DNA from: Rhodospirillales bacterium
GTDB lineage: Bacteria; Pseudomonadota; Alphaproteobacteria; Dongiales; Dongiaceae
Assembly (NCBI GenBank): GCA_009885795.1
Contig: VFKA01000040.1
Coordinates: 34,412 to 98,411 of the forward strand
Reading direction: 5' to 3'
Length of the DNA: 64,000 bases
In this document: positions 46,659 to 54,408 of the stretch, in pieces
How positions within the stretch are numbered: position 1 is the stretch's first letter
How the letters are laid out: every line of letters starts with the position of its first letter
Program-made: the position numbers and the translations under genes
The notes under the pieces: model-generated
What the model was told of the DNA's origin: nothing
The model's input: the letters and a program-made list of their open reading frames with translations, nothing else
Database searches by the model: none

Positions 46659-47920
46659 GCGCGGCCGCGAACCGCCTGCGCCGCCGCCATGGCGCGGAGT
46701 GGCGTTTTCGTGCTTGCGGCGCCATCGCTATCGCCATCGCCATCGCGATTCTGGCCGCGCTGCTTGGCGGTATTCTGTGGCAGGGAGTGGGCGCCTTGTG
46801 GCGGACCGAGATCCTGCTCGACATCGACATCGACGCCGGGACCATCGACCCCGCGGGCACGCGCGATCCGGCCGCGCTCGCCGGCGCGGATTACGGCGTT
46901 CTTGTCAAGAATGCGCTGCGGGCACGGTTCCCCGAGGCAACCGAGCGCAAGCAGAAGCGGGATCTAGCCGCCCTTGCGAGCAACGAGGCGGCGTATGCCT
47001 TGCGCGATCGCGTGATGACCGAGCCTGGCCTCATCGGCACGCGACTCAAACTATGGGTGCCGGCATCGAGCGACGTCGACATGCTGTGGAAGGGCGTACT
47101 CGACCGCGATACGCTTGTGGATGGCGGGCGGCTCGACGCCGACCAGGTGGCGTGGATAGACGCGCTTGCCGCCGATGGAAGCGTCGCCACGAGTTTCAAC
47201 GCCGCCTTTTTCACCGGCGGAGACAGCCGCGAGCCGGAACAGGCTGGCATCGCGGGCGCGCTCGTCGGCACGATTCTCACCATGGCAGTGACTCTCGTCC
47301 TGTCGTTTCCCCTGGGCGTCGCGGCGGCCGTCTACTTGGAGGAGTTCGCGCCCAAGAACCGCTGGACCGATCTGATCGAGGTCAACATCAACAACCTCGC
47401 CGCCGTGCCGTCGATCGTGTTCGGGCTTCTGGGACTTGCGGTCTTCCTCGGATTCTTCGGCCTGCCGCGTTCGGCGCCGCTGGTGGGCGGGCTGGTGCTG
47501 TCGCTCATGACCCTGCCGACATTGATCATCGCCGCGCGCGCGGCCTTGGCGGCGGTACCGCCCTCGATCCGCGACGGCGCGTTGGCGGTGGGGGCCTCGC
47601 CCCTGCAATCGGTCTTCCATCACGTCTTGCCGCTGGCGATGCCGGGCATCTTGACCGGGTCGATCATCGGCATGGCGCGGGCGGCGGGCGAGACCGCGCC
47701 GCTGCTGATGATCGGCATGGTCGCCTTTATCGTCGATATTCCGGGCGGCATCACCGACCCGTCCTCGGTGCTGCCGGTGCAGGTCTATTTATGGGCCGAC
47801 GCGCCCGAGCGCGGATTCGCCGAGAAGACCGCGGCCGCCATTCTGGTCCTGCTCGTCTTTCTCGCGGTCATGAATCTGGCCGCGGTGGTGCTGCGCCGCC
47901 GCTTCGAGCGGCGGTGGTAG
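46655..47920 (+). CDS. pstA: Phosphate ABC transporter permease PstA
   Basis: Inner-membrane partner of PstC, 421 residues. The first membrane helix (~22-45) is encoded by an in-frame hexamer repeat giving alternating Ala/Ile (AIAIAIAIAIL). A periplasmic domain (~50-190; DUF3333-type, EPGLIGTRLKLWVPASSDVD) precedes the transport domain with VEINNLAAVPSIVFGLLG-like sequence at ~235 and GASPLQSVFHHVLPLAMPGI. The GTG at 46655 overlaps the pstC stop. Confidence 0.95.
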   Translation: MSAAANRLRRRHGAEWRFRACGAIAIAIAIAILAALLGGILWQGVGALWRTEILLDIDIDAGTIDPAGTRDPAALAGADYGVLVKNALRARFPEATERKQKRDLAALASNEAAYALRDRVMTEPGLIGTRLKLWVPASSDVDMLWKGVLDRDTLVDGGRLDADQVAWIDALAADGSVATSFNAAFFTGGDSREPEQAGIAGALVGTILTMAVTLVLSFPLGVAAAVYLEEFAPKNRWTDLIEVNINNLAAVPSIVFGLLGLAVFLGFFGLPRSAPLVGGLVLSLMTLPTLIIAARAALAAVPPSIRDGALAVGASPLQSVFHHVLPLAMPGILTGSIIGMARAAGETAPLLMIGMVAFIVDIPGGITDPSSVLPVQVYLWADAPERGFAEKTAAAILVLLVFLAVMNLAAVVLRRRFERRW

Positions 47921-47932
47921 GGAGGCTCGACA

Positions 47933-48751
47933 ATGAACCAGCCCATCGCCTTTACCCTGAAACCGACATCGGCGCCGGCGGTCGCGGTCGATTCGCCGCC
48001 CAAAATGTCGGCGCGCGGCGTCGACGTGTTCTATGGCGAGAAGCAGGCGCTGTTCGACGTCGACATCGACATCCACCGCAATCGGGTGACGGCGCTCATC
48101 GGCCCTTCGGGCTGCGGCAAATCGACCTTCATACGCTGTCTCAACCGCATGAACGACGTGATCGCGGACGCCCGGGTTCGGGGGTCGATCACGCTCGACG
48201 GCCAGGACATCCACGATCCAGGCCTCGACGTGGTGAGTCTGCGCGCGCGCGTCGGCATGGTGTTCCAGAAACCGAACCCGTTCCCAAAGTCCGTTTACGA
48301 GAACGTCGCCTATGGCCCGCGCATTCATGGCCTTGCCGCCTCGCGCGGCGAACTCGATGACATCGTGCGCGCGAGCCTCGAGCGCGCCGGGTTGTGGGGC
48401 GAGGTCGCCGAGCGGCTGAACGAGCCGGGGACGAGCCTCTCCGGAGGCCAGCAACAGCGCCTGTGCATCGCCCGCGCCATCGCCGTCGATCCCGAGGTCA
48501 TCCTGATGGACGAGCCGTGCTCGGCGCTCGATCCCATCGCCACCGCCAGGATCGAGGAATTGATCGACGAGCTGCGCCTGAATTTCGCCATCGTCATCGT
48601 TACCCATTCCATGCAGCAGGCGGCGCGGGTGTCGCAGCACACCGCGTTCTTCCACCTCGGCAAGCTGGTCGAACAGGGGCCGACCGAACAGATCTTCACC
48701 AGCCCGCGCGACGAACGCACGCAAGGGTACGTCACCGGAAGATTCGGATGA
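47933..48751 (+). CDS. pstB: Phosphate ABC transporter ATP-binding protein PstB
   Basis: ATPase energising phosphate uptake, 272 residues. Walker [18 protein letters not shown] near residue 58, Q-loop region [19 protein letters not shown], signature [19 protein letters not shown], and Walker [14 protein letters not shown] are intact, as is the switch His in [12 protein letters not shown]. It follows pstA by 12 bp with a GGGAGG site. Confidence 0.98.
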   Translation: MNQPIAFTLKPTSAPAVAVDSPPKMSARGVDVFYGEKQALFDVDIDIHRNRVTALIGPSGCGKSTFIRCLNRMNDVIADARVRGSITLDGQDIHDPGLDVVSLRARVGMVFQKPNPFPKSVYENVAYGPRIHGLAASRGELDDIVRASLERAGLWGEVAERLNEPGTSLSGGQQQRLCIARAIAVDPEVILMDEPCSALDPIATARIEELIDELRLNFAIVIVTHSMQQAARVSQHTAFFHLGKLVEQGPTEQIFTSPRDERTQGYVTGRFG

Positions 48752-48770
48752 CGAGAACGGGGTTGCAGCC

Positions 48771-49508
48771 ATGACCATCGCCGACCACATCGTCAAATCG
48801 TTCGACGAGGAATTGAACCGCCTGCACCAAACCATCGTGCAGATGGGGGGCCTCGCCGAGGCGCAGCTTCAAGGCGCCATCGACGCCCTGGTCCGGCGCG
48901 ACGCCGGCCTAGCGGCGGAAATCGTGCGCGCCGACCACCGCATCGACGAGCTGGAGCTGGAGGTCAGTCAGCGCGCCATCCGCGTGTTGGCGCTGCGCCA
49001 GCCGATGGCGCTCGACCTCAGGTCCGTGGTCGCGGCCCTCAAGATATCGAGCGACATCGAGCGCATCGGCGATTATGCCGCCAATGTCGCCAAGCGCGCC
49101 GCGGTCTTGGCGCAATCGCCGCCGATTAAGACGGTCGGCGGCATCCAGCGCATGAGCCGGCTGGCGCAACAGCTCATCAAGGATGTCCTCGACGCCTATG
49201 TCGCGGCCGACGCCCAGAAGGCCGACGCCGCCTGGCGGCGCGACGAGGAGATCGACGAGATGTATGGCAGCCTGTTCCGCGAACTCTTGACCTACATGAT
49301 GGAAGACCCGCGCAACATCGGCCCTAGCACCCATCTGCTGTTCGTCGCCAAGAACATCGAGCGCATCGGCGACCACGCCACCAACATCGCCGAGACCATT
49401 CATTTTCTGGTGCACGGACGGCCGATCGATGCCGCGCGCCCGAAAGGCGACACGACGAACCTCGCGGTCGCCGCCGCTCCGTCGGCCGAGCCCGGGGCCG
49501 GCGCATGA
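48771..49508 (+). CDS. phoU: Phosphate signalling protein PhoU
   Basis: Cytoplasmic negative regulator linking Pst to PhoR. The 245 residues contain the tandem three-helix PhoU repeats with their acidic metal motifs, seen in LKISSDIERIGDYAANVAKR and FVAKNIERIGDHATNIAET. An Ala/Pro-rich tail ends the protein. Its stop overlaps the phoB start by 4 bp. Confidence 0.97.
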   Translation: MTIADHIVKSFDEELNRLHQTIVQMGGLAEAQLQGAIDALVRRDAGLAAEIVRADHRIDELELEVSQRAIRVLALRQPMALDLRSVVAALKISSDIERIGDYAANVAKRAAVLAQSPPIKTVGGIQRMSRLAQQLIKDVLDAYVAADAQKADAAWRRDEEIDEMYGSLFRELLTYMMEDPRNIGPSTHLLFVAKNIERIGDHATNIAETIHFLVHGRPIDAARPKGDTTNLAVAAAPSAEPGAGA

Positions 49509-50194
49509 AACCACTCGTTCTTGTCGTCGAAGACGAATCGGCGCTGGTGACGCTGCTCACCTACAACCTCGAAGCCGAGGGGTTCCGCGTCGCTTCCGCG
49601 CGCGACGGCGAGGACGCGCTTCTCATGGCCAAGGAACAGAAGCCCGATCTGGTGCTGCTCGATTGGATGCTGCCGCTGATGTCGGGAATCGAGGTCTGCC
49701 GCCAACTTCGCCGATCGCCCGATTCAAGAGCCACGCCGATCCTGATGCTGACGGCGCGCGGCGAGGAAGGCGACAAGCTGCGCGGCCTCGACAGCGGCGC
49801 CGACGACTACGTCACCAAGCCGTTCAGCCCGGCCGAGCTTATCGCCCGCGTGCGGGCGCTGTTACGGCGCGCCCGGCCGGAGACAACGGCCGAGACGCTC
49901 GCCTATGACGATTTGTCGCTCGACCTCGCCGCGCATCGCGCGCGCCGCAATGGCCGCGAGGTGCATCTGGCGCCGACCGAGTTCCGGCTGCTACGACACT
50001 TCCTCGCCCATCCCGGCCGGGTGTTCAGCCGCGAGCAGCTTCTCGATAGCGTTTGGGGCCGCGACGTCTATGTGGAGCCGCGCACGGTCGACGTGCATAT
50101 CCGCCGCCTGCGCAAGGCGGTCAACGGCCGGGGCGACGCCGACCTCATCCGCACGGTGCGCTCGGCCGGCTACGCCCTCGACCGGGAGAAGTAG
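49505..50194 (+). CDS. phoB: Phosphate regulon response regulator PhoB
   Basis: OmpR/PhoB-type transcription factor of 229 residues. The receiver domain has the phosphorylated Asp in VLLDWMLPLMSGIE and the Lys in DDYVTKPFSPAELIA. The winged-helix domain is typical (APTEFRLLRHFLAHPGRVF; RTVDVHIRRLRKAVNG). It should bind the Pho box before pstS. It ends the Pho operon; the toxin-antitoxin cluster follows after ~50 bp. Confidence 0.97.
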   Translation: MKPLVLVVEDESALVTLLTYNLEAEGFRVASARDGEDALLMAKEQKPDLVLLDWMLPLMSGIEVCRQLRRSPDSRATPILMLTARGEEGDKLRGLDSGADDYVTKPFSPAELIARVRALLRRARPETTAETLAYDDLSLDLAAHRARRNGREVHLAPTEFRLLRHFLAHPGRVFSREQLLDSVWGRDVYVEPRTVDVHIRRLRKAVNGRGDADLIRTVRSAGYALDREK

Positions 50195-50243
50195 GCGGCG
50201 CTCCCCAAGCGTAAACGAGAAAATCCACGTTTACCCTTGAAAC

Positions 50244-50262
50244 GTACGCCTAATTGGCGTAC
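50244..50262. promoter_or_regulatory. Predicted operator of the first TacA/TacT-type module
   Basis: A perfect inverted repeat GTACGCC-TAATT-GGCGTAC lies 34 bp upstream of the DUF1778 antitoxin start, in a short AT-richer promoter region. DUF1778 (RHH) antitoxins typically repress their own operon by binding palindromes of this sort. Confidence 0.6.
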
Positions 50263-50296
50263 TGAACCGGCGGCAATAATGCGTAAGGAGCGACCG

Positions 50297-50581
50297 ATGG
50301 CTCGAACCGCCGAAGCCAAACGAGACCGCATGCACCTGCGCCTGGACGCCAAAACCAAGCGCAAACTTGAACGGGCGGCGGCCTATGAGGAGACGAGCGT
50401 GACCGACTTCGTGTTGGCGACCGCGGTAGCGGCGGCCGAGCGCGTCATCGATTCGCACGAGAAGATCGCCCTTTCGGCGAAAGATTGGGAAGTCTTCCAT
50501 GACGCGCTGATCGACCCGCCGGAACCGAACGAGAAGCTGAGGGAAGCCGCGCGCCGCTATCGCGAGCGTGTCGGTGGATGA
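50297..50581 (+). CDS. tacA: DUF1778-family RHH antitoxin (TacA-like)
   Basis: A 94-residue antitoxin. The N-terminal ribbon-helix-helix (ARTAEAKRDRMHLRLDAKTK, then LERAAAYEETSVTDFVLATA) is standard for DUF1778. The C-terminal tail (LSAKDWEVFHDALIDPPEPN) is the part that wraps a GNAT toxin in this family. The ATG at 50297 follows TAAGGAG. The 3' end overlaps the toxin gene by 14 bp, as expected of a coupled module. Confidence 0.9.
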   Translation: MARTAEAKRDRMHLRLDAKTKRKLERAAAYEETSVTDFVLATAVAAAERVIDSHEKIALSAKDWEVFHDALIDPPEPNEKLREAARRYRERVGG

Positions 50582-51083
50582 GCCGTCCCTGGTCATCGAG
50601 CCGCTCGGGCCGCACCATGACCGCGCAGCCTTCTTGTGCGGGGAACCGGCCCTCGACGCCTACCTTCGGCGGCAAGCCTCGCAGGATATACGTAGGCGCG
50701 TGGCGCAGGTGTTCGTCGCTCTCGGCCACGCGCCTGGCAAGATCGATGGCTACTACAGCCTGAGCGCCGCGAGCTTCGAGAAGGACGAATTGCCGCCGGC
50801 TTTGGCGAAGCGGCTGCCGCATTATCCCGTGCCGGCCGCCGTGCTCGGCCGTCTCGCCATCGATCGCGGGCGGCAAGGGCGCGGGCTCGGCGAGATGCTG
50901 CTGCTCGACGCGATCCGCCGCGTCGTCCGGGCGAGCACGGCGATCGCCGTCTATGCGATCTTCGTCGATGCCAAGAGCGAACGGGCGCAAGCGTTCTATG
51001 AGCGCTATGGCTTTCGCGCCTTCGCCGGCGAGCCGCGCCGCCTGTTCCTGCCTCTCGAAACCTTCGAGAAGCTCGGGCTGTAA
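50568..51083 (+). CDS. tacT: GNAT-type toxin (TacT-like acetyltransferase)
   Basis: A 171-residue GNAT toxin of the kind that acetylates the amino acid on charged tRNA and blocks translation. Family marks are LCGEPALDAYLRRQASQDIR, ALGHAPGKIDGYYSLSAASF, the acetyl-CoA loop DRGRQGRGLGEMLL, and AFYERYGFRAF near the end with the catalytic-type Tyr. The start is a GTG at 50568 overlapping the antitoxin end. Toxicity is inferred from family and pairing. Confidence 0.9.
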   Translation: MSVDEPSLVIEPLGPHHDRAAFLCGEPALDAYLRRQASQDIRRRVAQVFVALGHAPGKIDGYYSLSAASFEKDELPPALAKRLPHYPVPAAVLGRLAIDRGRQGRGLGEMLLLDAIRRVVRASTAIAVYAIFVDAKSERAQAFYERYGFRAFAGEPRRLFLPLETFEKLGL

Positions 51084-51205
51084 GCCAGTCGATGAAGCGG
51101 TCCCCAAGCCATGTCGAAGAAGGCACCGCCAACCGTTGGGCGTTGCCGCATCCGTCGGAAAAGGAAGCAATCGAGCGCCTCCGCGAGGAGGCAGTAGCCT
51201 TCGCG

Positions 51206-51667
51206 TCACGCCAGGCCGAGCAGGCGGCGCGCGGTCGCCGACAGGGCTTGGCCGGCAAAGGGATTGTGCACGGTTATGCCGGCGAACTTGGCGCCGTCAT
51301 GCATGTCCTCGCTCAACATCGCGGTGCAACCGGCGGCCCCGGCCGTGGCCACCAACATGGCGTCCCAGAGAGATAGCCGCCCAATCTCGGCCTGTGCCAG
51401 CGCCGTCACGAAACTATCCGCGCCGGCCGAGACGATCGGATACACGGCGATATGCCGACGCACAAGATCGGCGGCTTCCGCGCGGCGCAGCAGTCCCTTC
51501 CGTGTCACGGCAACAAAGAACTCGGCAAGCGCCTGGACGGCCAGAACGCAGTTGCGCTCGGCGGCCCGATCGATCACCTCCACGGCAAGATCGTGCTTCC
51601 AACCGGCGTCGAGGTCGACAGCGTAGATCAGCACATTGGTGTCGAGCGTGAAGCGCTCAACGATCAT
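51206..51667 (-). CDS. vapC: PIN-domain toxin VapC
   Basis: A 153-residue PIN-domain ribonuclease. The acidic active-site residues are visible: FTLDTNVLIYAVD (Asp near residue 9), QALAEFFVAVT (Glu), and RLSLWDAMLVATA (Asp), followed by SEDMHDG. The ATG at 51667 overlaps the antitoxin's end by 11 bp. VapC toxins cut specific tRNAs or rRNA; the target here is unknown. Confidence 0.92.
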   Translation of the reverse strand: MIVERFTLDTNVLIYAVDLDAGWKHDLAVEVIDRAAERNCVLAVQALAEFFVAVTRKGLLRRAEAADLVRRHIAVYPIVSAGADSFVTALAQAEIGRLSLWDAMLVATAGAAGCTAMLSEDMHDGAKFAGITVHNPFAGQALSATARRLLGLA

Positions 51668-51905
51668 AAAGGCTATCGCGGTCGAGCTTGCCGATTCCGA
51701 GTTTCCAGCCCTTACGCAGCCGCGCCACCAGACGGCGGCGGATCTCTTGCTGCTCCGGTGTAAGTTTGCGCATGCCCGCGGCCGGGGCGAGGCGCGCGAC
51801 GGCCTGGCCACGCCGGGTGATGACGAACTCCTCGCCCGCCTCGACGGCGCGGACATACTTGGCGAAGTTCTGGTTGGCGTCTCGTAGCGTCACGGTCCTG
51901 GCCAT
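51657..51905 (-). CDS. Phd/YefM-type antitoxin of the VapC module
   Basis: An 82-residue antitoxin. The N-terminal DNA-binding domain TVTLRDANQNFAKYVRAVEA and GEEFVITRRGQAVARLAP follow the Phd/YefM pattern; the C-terminal basic helix (EIRRRLVARLRKGWKLG) would neutralise VapC. The ATG at 51905 is clear. A 12-bp palindrome lies 31 bp upstream. Confidence 0.92.
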   Translation of the reverse strand: MARTVTLRDANQNFAKYVRAVEAGEEFVITRRGQAVARLAPAAGMRKLTPEQQEIRRRLVARLRKGWKLGIGKLDRDSLYDR

Positions 51906-51935
51906 GGCGGCAGCCTCGTTGAATGCCTTGACGTT

Positions 51936-51947
51936 CTACATTTGTAG
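51936..51947. promoter_or_regulatory. Short palindrome upstream of the Phd-VapC module
   Basis: CTACA-TT-TGTAG is a perfect short inverted repeat 31 bp before the antitoxin ATG. It lies where an autoregulated promoter would be expected. The small size makes a chance match possible. Confidence 0.4.
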
Positions 51948-51991
51948 CACAATGGCCCGCGCCCTAGCAACGCGGCGAACGCCGGCGGCAC

Positions 51992-52519
51992 TTACTTTCG
52001 CCGCTTGCCGGCCGTTCCGATCGCGCTTGCGATGGCGCCGAGCGGGAGGATCAGCTTGCGCGGATCGTCGAGCAGCGGAAGGGCGCCCAATCGTTCGTAC
52101 CAGCGGGCCGCTTTCTCGTCTTTCGCGTCGATGGCAAGCGCCAAGCCGCCGATTTGCGCGGCGACCGCCAGGGCGCGCTCGCCGGCCGCCAACAGCAAGT
52201 CGCCGCCCAGGCCCCGGCCCTGCACGGACAAAACAACCGCCAGGCATCCGAGGCGAAAGACGGGCACATCGTAACGGCCGAGCTTCTTGGTCAGCTTCGC
52301 CGGCACCCGGGCGAACTCGATGGCGCCGGGGCTGATAGAATAAAAACCTAGGACGTGCGTCGGTTTGGCCGGGGACACCGCGACAAAGGTCTTGGCGCCG
52401 CCGGATTCGTGGTTCTGCCTGGCATGGCGGTCGAGGTAGTCGTTGAGACGTTGCGAGCCGCAATCGAAGCTCTTGCGGTCATGATGCCGCCCGATGGGCT
52501 CTTCGCGCCAATCCAGCAA
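51992..52519 (-). CDS. Second GNAT-type toxin (TacT-like)
   Basis: A 175-residue GNAT toxin with the same plan as the first one but clearly diverged: FDCGSQRLNDYLDRHARQNH, THVLGFYSISPGAIEFARVP, acetyl-CoA loop VLSVQGRGLGGDLL, and AARWYERLGALPLLDDPRK. The basic C-terminus (TAGKRRK) is unusual for the family. It starts 5 bp after its antitoxin stop. It is not a recent duplicate of the first toxin. Confidence 0.9.
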   Translation of the reverse strand: MLDWREEPIGRHHDRKSFDCGSQRLNDYLDRHARQNHESGGAKTFVAVSPAKPTHVLGFYSISPGAIEFARVPAKLTKKLGRYDVPVFRLGCLAVVLSVQGRGLGGDLLLAAGERALAVAAQIGGLALAIDAKDEKAARWYERLGALPLLDDPRKLILPLGAIASAIGTAGKRRK

Positions 52520-52524
52520 CGGAA

Positions 52525-52803
52525 CTACTTCCGGGCGGCACGGCGGCGCGCCGCGGCAATCAGGGCCGGCGTCGGCTTGGGCGGGTTCTCCAGCAACGCC
52601 AGCACGCGCACGGTATCGCGTTCCGTGAGGACGATGCGTTCGGCCCGGTCCACCACCTCCCGCGCGGTCGGCAGCATGTTGCGCATGATAAAGCTGGTCA
52701 CGTCCAGCCGCTCATAGGCCGCGGCCGTCGCCAGAATCCGTTTTTCCTCCTTGGTTGCCCGCAACTCGATTCTGTCCTCGCGGGCCGCGCCGGTCGCCGT
52801 CAT
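52525..52803 (-). CDS. Second DUF1778-family RHH antitoxin
   Basis: A 92-residue antitoxin with the DUF1778 pattern: DRIELRATKEEKRILATAAA, then YERLDVTSFIMRNMLPTARE, and the toxin-binding tail LTERDTVRVLALLENPPKPT. The ATG at 52803 is preceded by GGGAG. A strong palindrome lies ~30 bp upstream. It pairs with the GNAT toxin directly downstream. Confidence 0.9.
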   Translation of the reverse strand: MTATGAAREDRIELRATKEEKRILATAAAYERLDVTSFIMRNMLPTAREVVDRAERIVLTERDTVRVLALLENPPKPTPALIAAARRRAARK

Positions 52804-52831
52804 GGCGGACTCCCTAATCTGTCTCGATGTG

Positions 52832-52854
52832 TCGTACGGATTATATCCGTACGA
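52832..52854. promoter_or_regulatory. Predicted operator of the second TacA/TacT-type module
   Basis: A perfect inverted repeat with 10-bp arms, TCGTACGGAT-TAT-ATCCGTACGA, lies 29 bp upstream of the second DUF1778 antitoxin. It shares a GTACG/CGTAC core with the operator of the first module (50244-50262). Binding by the RHH antitoxin is inferred. Confidence 0.65.
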
Positions 52855-52905
52855 TGTGAGACAAGTCAATGCCCGAGATTTCTCGGCGTCCTCTCGCTCA
52901 GCCCC

Positions 52906-54408
52906 CTATGGCCTGACGAACAACCCGACGGAAGGGTAGCGCCGGGTCAACCAGACCAGCATGACGAGGCCTGGGATGGCGGCCGCGGTCGATAGGATGA
53001 AATAGGCGAACCATCCCACCTCCTCGGCCAACAGGCCGCCCGGCGAGGACAGCACGGTCCGGCCGATGGCGGCAAGCGAGCTGAAAAGCGCGTACTGGGT
53101 GCCGGTGAAGGCGACGTTGCAGAGCGACGACAGATAGGCCACGAACGCCGCCGAGCCCATCCCGCCCGATAGATTCTCCAAGGCGATGGTGAGGGCAAGG
53201 AAGTAGATGTCGTGGCCGATCTCGGCTTGGGCCGCGAACATGAGGTTGGAGAGCATCTGCAGCACGCCGCAGGCGAGAAGCGCCCGGGCGATGCCGATTC
53301 GGGCGACGAAGAGGCCGCCCAGGAAGACGCCGACCAGCGTCGCCACCAGGCCGAAGATCTTGCTCACCTCGGCGATCTCCGACTTGGTGAACCCCATCTC
53401 GACATAGAAGGGATTGGCCATGATTCCGGCCACCGCGTCGCCGAACTTGAAGAGGACGATGAAGGCGAGGATGAGAAGCCAGCCTTCGCGCCGGCCGAGA
53501 TCGGCGAACGGGCGAATCACCGAATCGCCAAGCCAGGCGCGAAGCTCGCCATAAGAGCCGCCGGCCTTACGCGGCAACAGGCGAAGGACAAGTACCGGCG
53601 TCGCCGCCGCGGCCACGGTGGCCAGCGCGTTCACCGCCCATGTCGGCCATCCGCTGCCCTTCAAGAACACGAAGGCGACGAGCGCGAAGACGGCCACGGC
53701 GCAAGCGGCAAGCCCGAGAAGCGCTACCACCCTGGCCGGGTGCGGCCCGGCGGCGGCGGGCGCTTCCGGGCCCGCGCCGCGAAGCGGTTCATGCGTCAGC
53801 AGCACGGTCGCGACGCCGACGAGGACGAACGCCGCCATGACGGCATAGACCCAGAACCAGGAGACCGATTCGGCGAGGTAAAGCGCGCCCGCGCCGGAGA
53901 CCAGCATGCCGACGCGGTAGCCGTATTGCGTCATCGCCGCGCCGGCGCCCTGCTGGCGCTCGTCCAGCAATTCGATGCGATAGGCGTCAATGACGATGTC
54001 CTGGCTGGCCGAGCAGAAGGCGACGAGGACGGCAAGAGCGGCGGTGAGCGCCGGCGCCGATTCCGGGTCGCTGGCGCCCAGGCCCAGGATCGAGAGCATC
54101 AGCGCCGCTTGCGTCAGGATCGCCCAGCCGCGACGGCGCCCAAGGCGGGCGAGGGGGCCTGGCGGCGCCACCCGATCCATGAACGGCGCCCAGACGAATT
54201 TCAGATTGTAGGCGACGCCGACAAGCACAAAGAAGCCGATCGTGGTCAGGCTGACCCCGGACTCCTTTTGCCATATCTGCAAGGTGGCGCCGGTCAGCGC
54301 CAAGGGCAGGCCGCTCGAAAAACCCATGAAGAGAACGGCGACGAGACGCGGATCGAGATAGGCCTTCACCGCCCGAATGAGTTGCCGGGATTCCCCCGGC
54401 GCGCTCAC
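52906..54408 (-). CDS. ampG: AmpG-type muropeptide permease
   Basis: MFS transporter importing anhydro-muropeptides for cell-wall recycling, 500 residues and about 12-14 membrane segments. AmpG features include FMGFSSGLPLALTGATLQIW, WAPFMDRVAPPG, SASQDIVIDAYRIE and ENLSGGMGSAAFVAYLSSLC. Its ATG overlaps the typA stop by 4 bp. An ampG-type permease fits with the ddpX and glucosaminidase genes elsewhere in the window. Confidence 0.93.
   Translation of the reverse strand: MSAPGESRQLIRAVKAYLDPRLVAVLFMGFSSGLPLALTGATLQIWQKESGVSLTTIGFFVLVGVAYNLKFVWAPFMDRVAPPGPLARLGRRRGWAILTQAALMLSILGLGASDPESAPALTAALAVLVAFCSASQDIVIDAYRIELLDERQQGAGAAMTQYGYRVGMLVSGAGALYLAESVSWFWVYAVMAAFVLVGVATVLLTHEPLRGAGPEAPAAAGPHPARVVALLGLAACAVAVFALVAFVFLKGSGWPTWAVNALATVAAAATPVLVLRLLPRKAGGSYGELRAWLGDSVIRPFADLGRREGWLLILAFIVLFKFGDAVAGIMANPFYVEMGFTKSEIAEVSKIFGLVATLVGVFLGGLFVARIGIARALLACGVLQMLSNLMFAAQAEIGHDIYFLALTIALENLSGGMGSAAFVAYLSSLCNVAFTGTQYALFSSLAAIGRTVLSSPGGLLAEEVGWFAYFILSTAAAIPGLVMLVWLTRRYPSVGLFVRP

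Noticed and set aside
44813..47920. Single 1035-codon plus-strand frame across pstS, pstC and pstA
   Set aside because: Only its last part (from the GTG at 46655) is PstA; the upstream part is an Arg-rich out-of-frame reading of pstS and pstC.
51092..51376. 94-codon plus-strand frame between the GNAT toxin and vapC
   Set aside because: More than half of it is antisense to vapC and the unique part is short, without family features.
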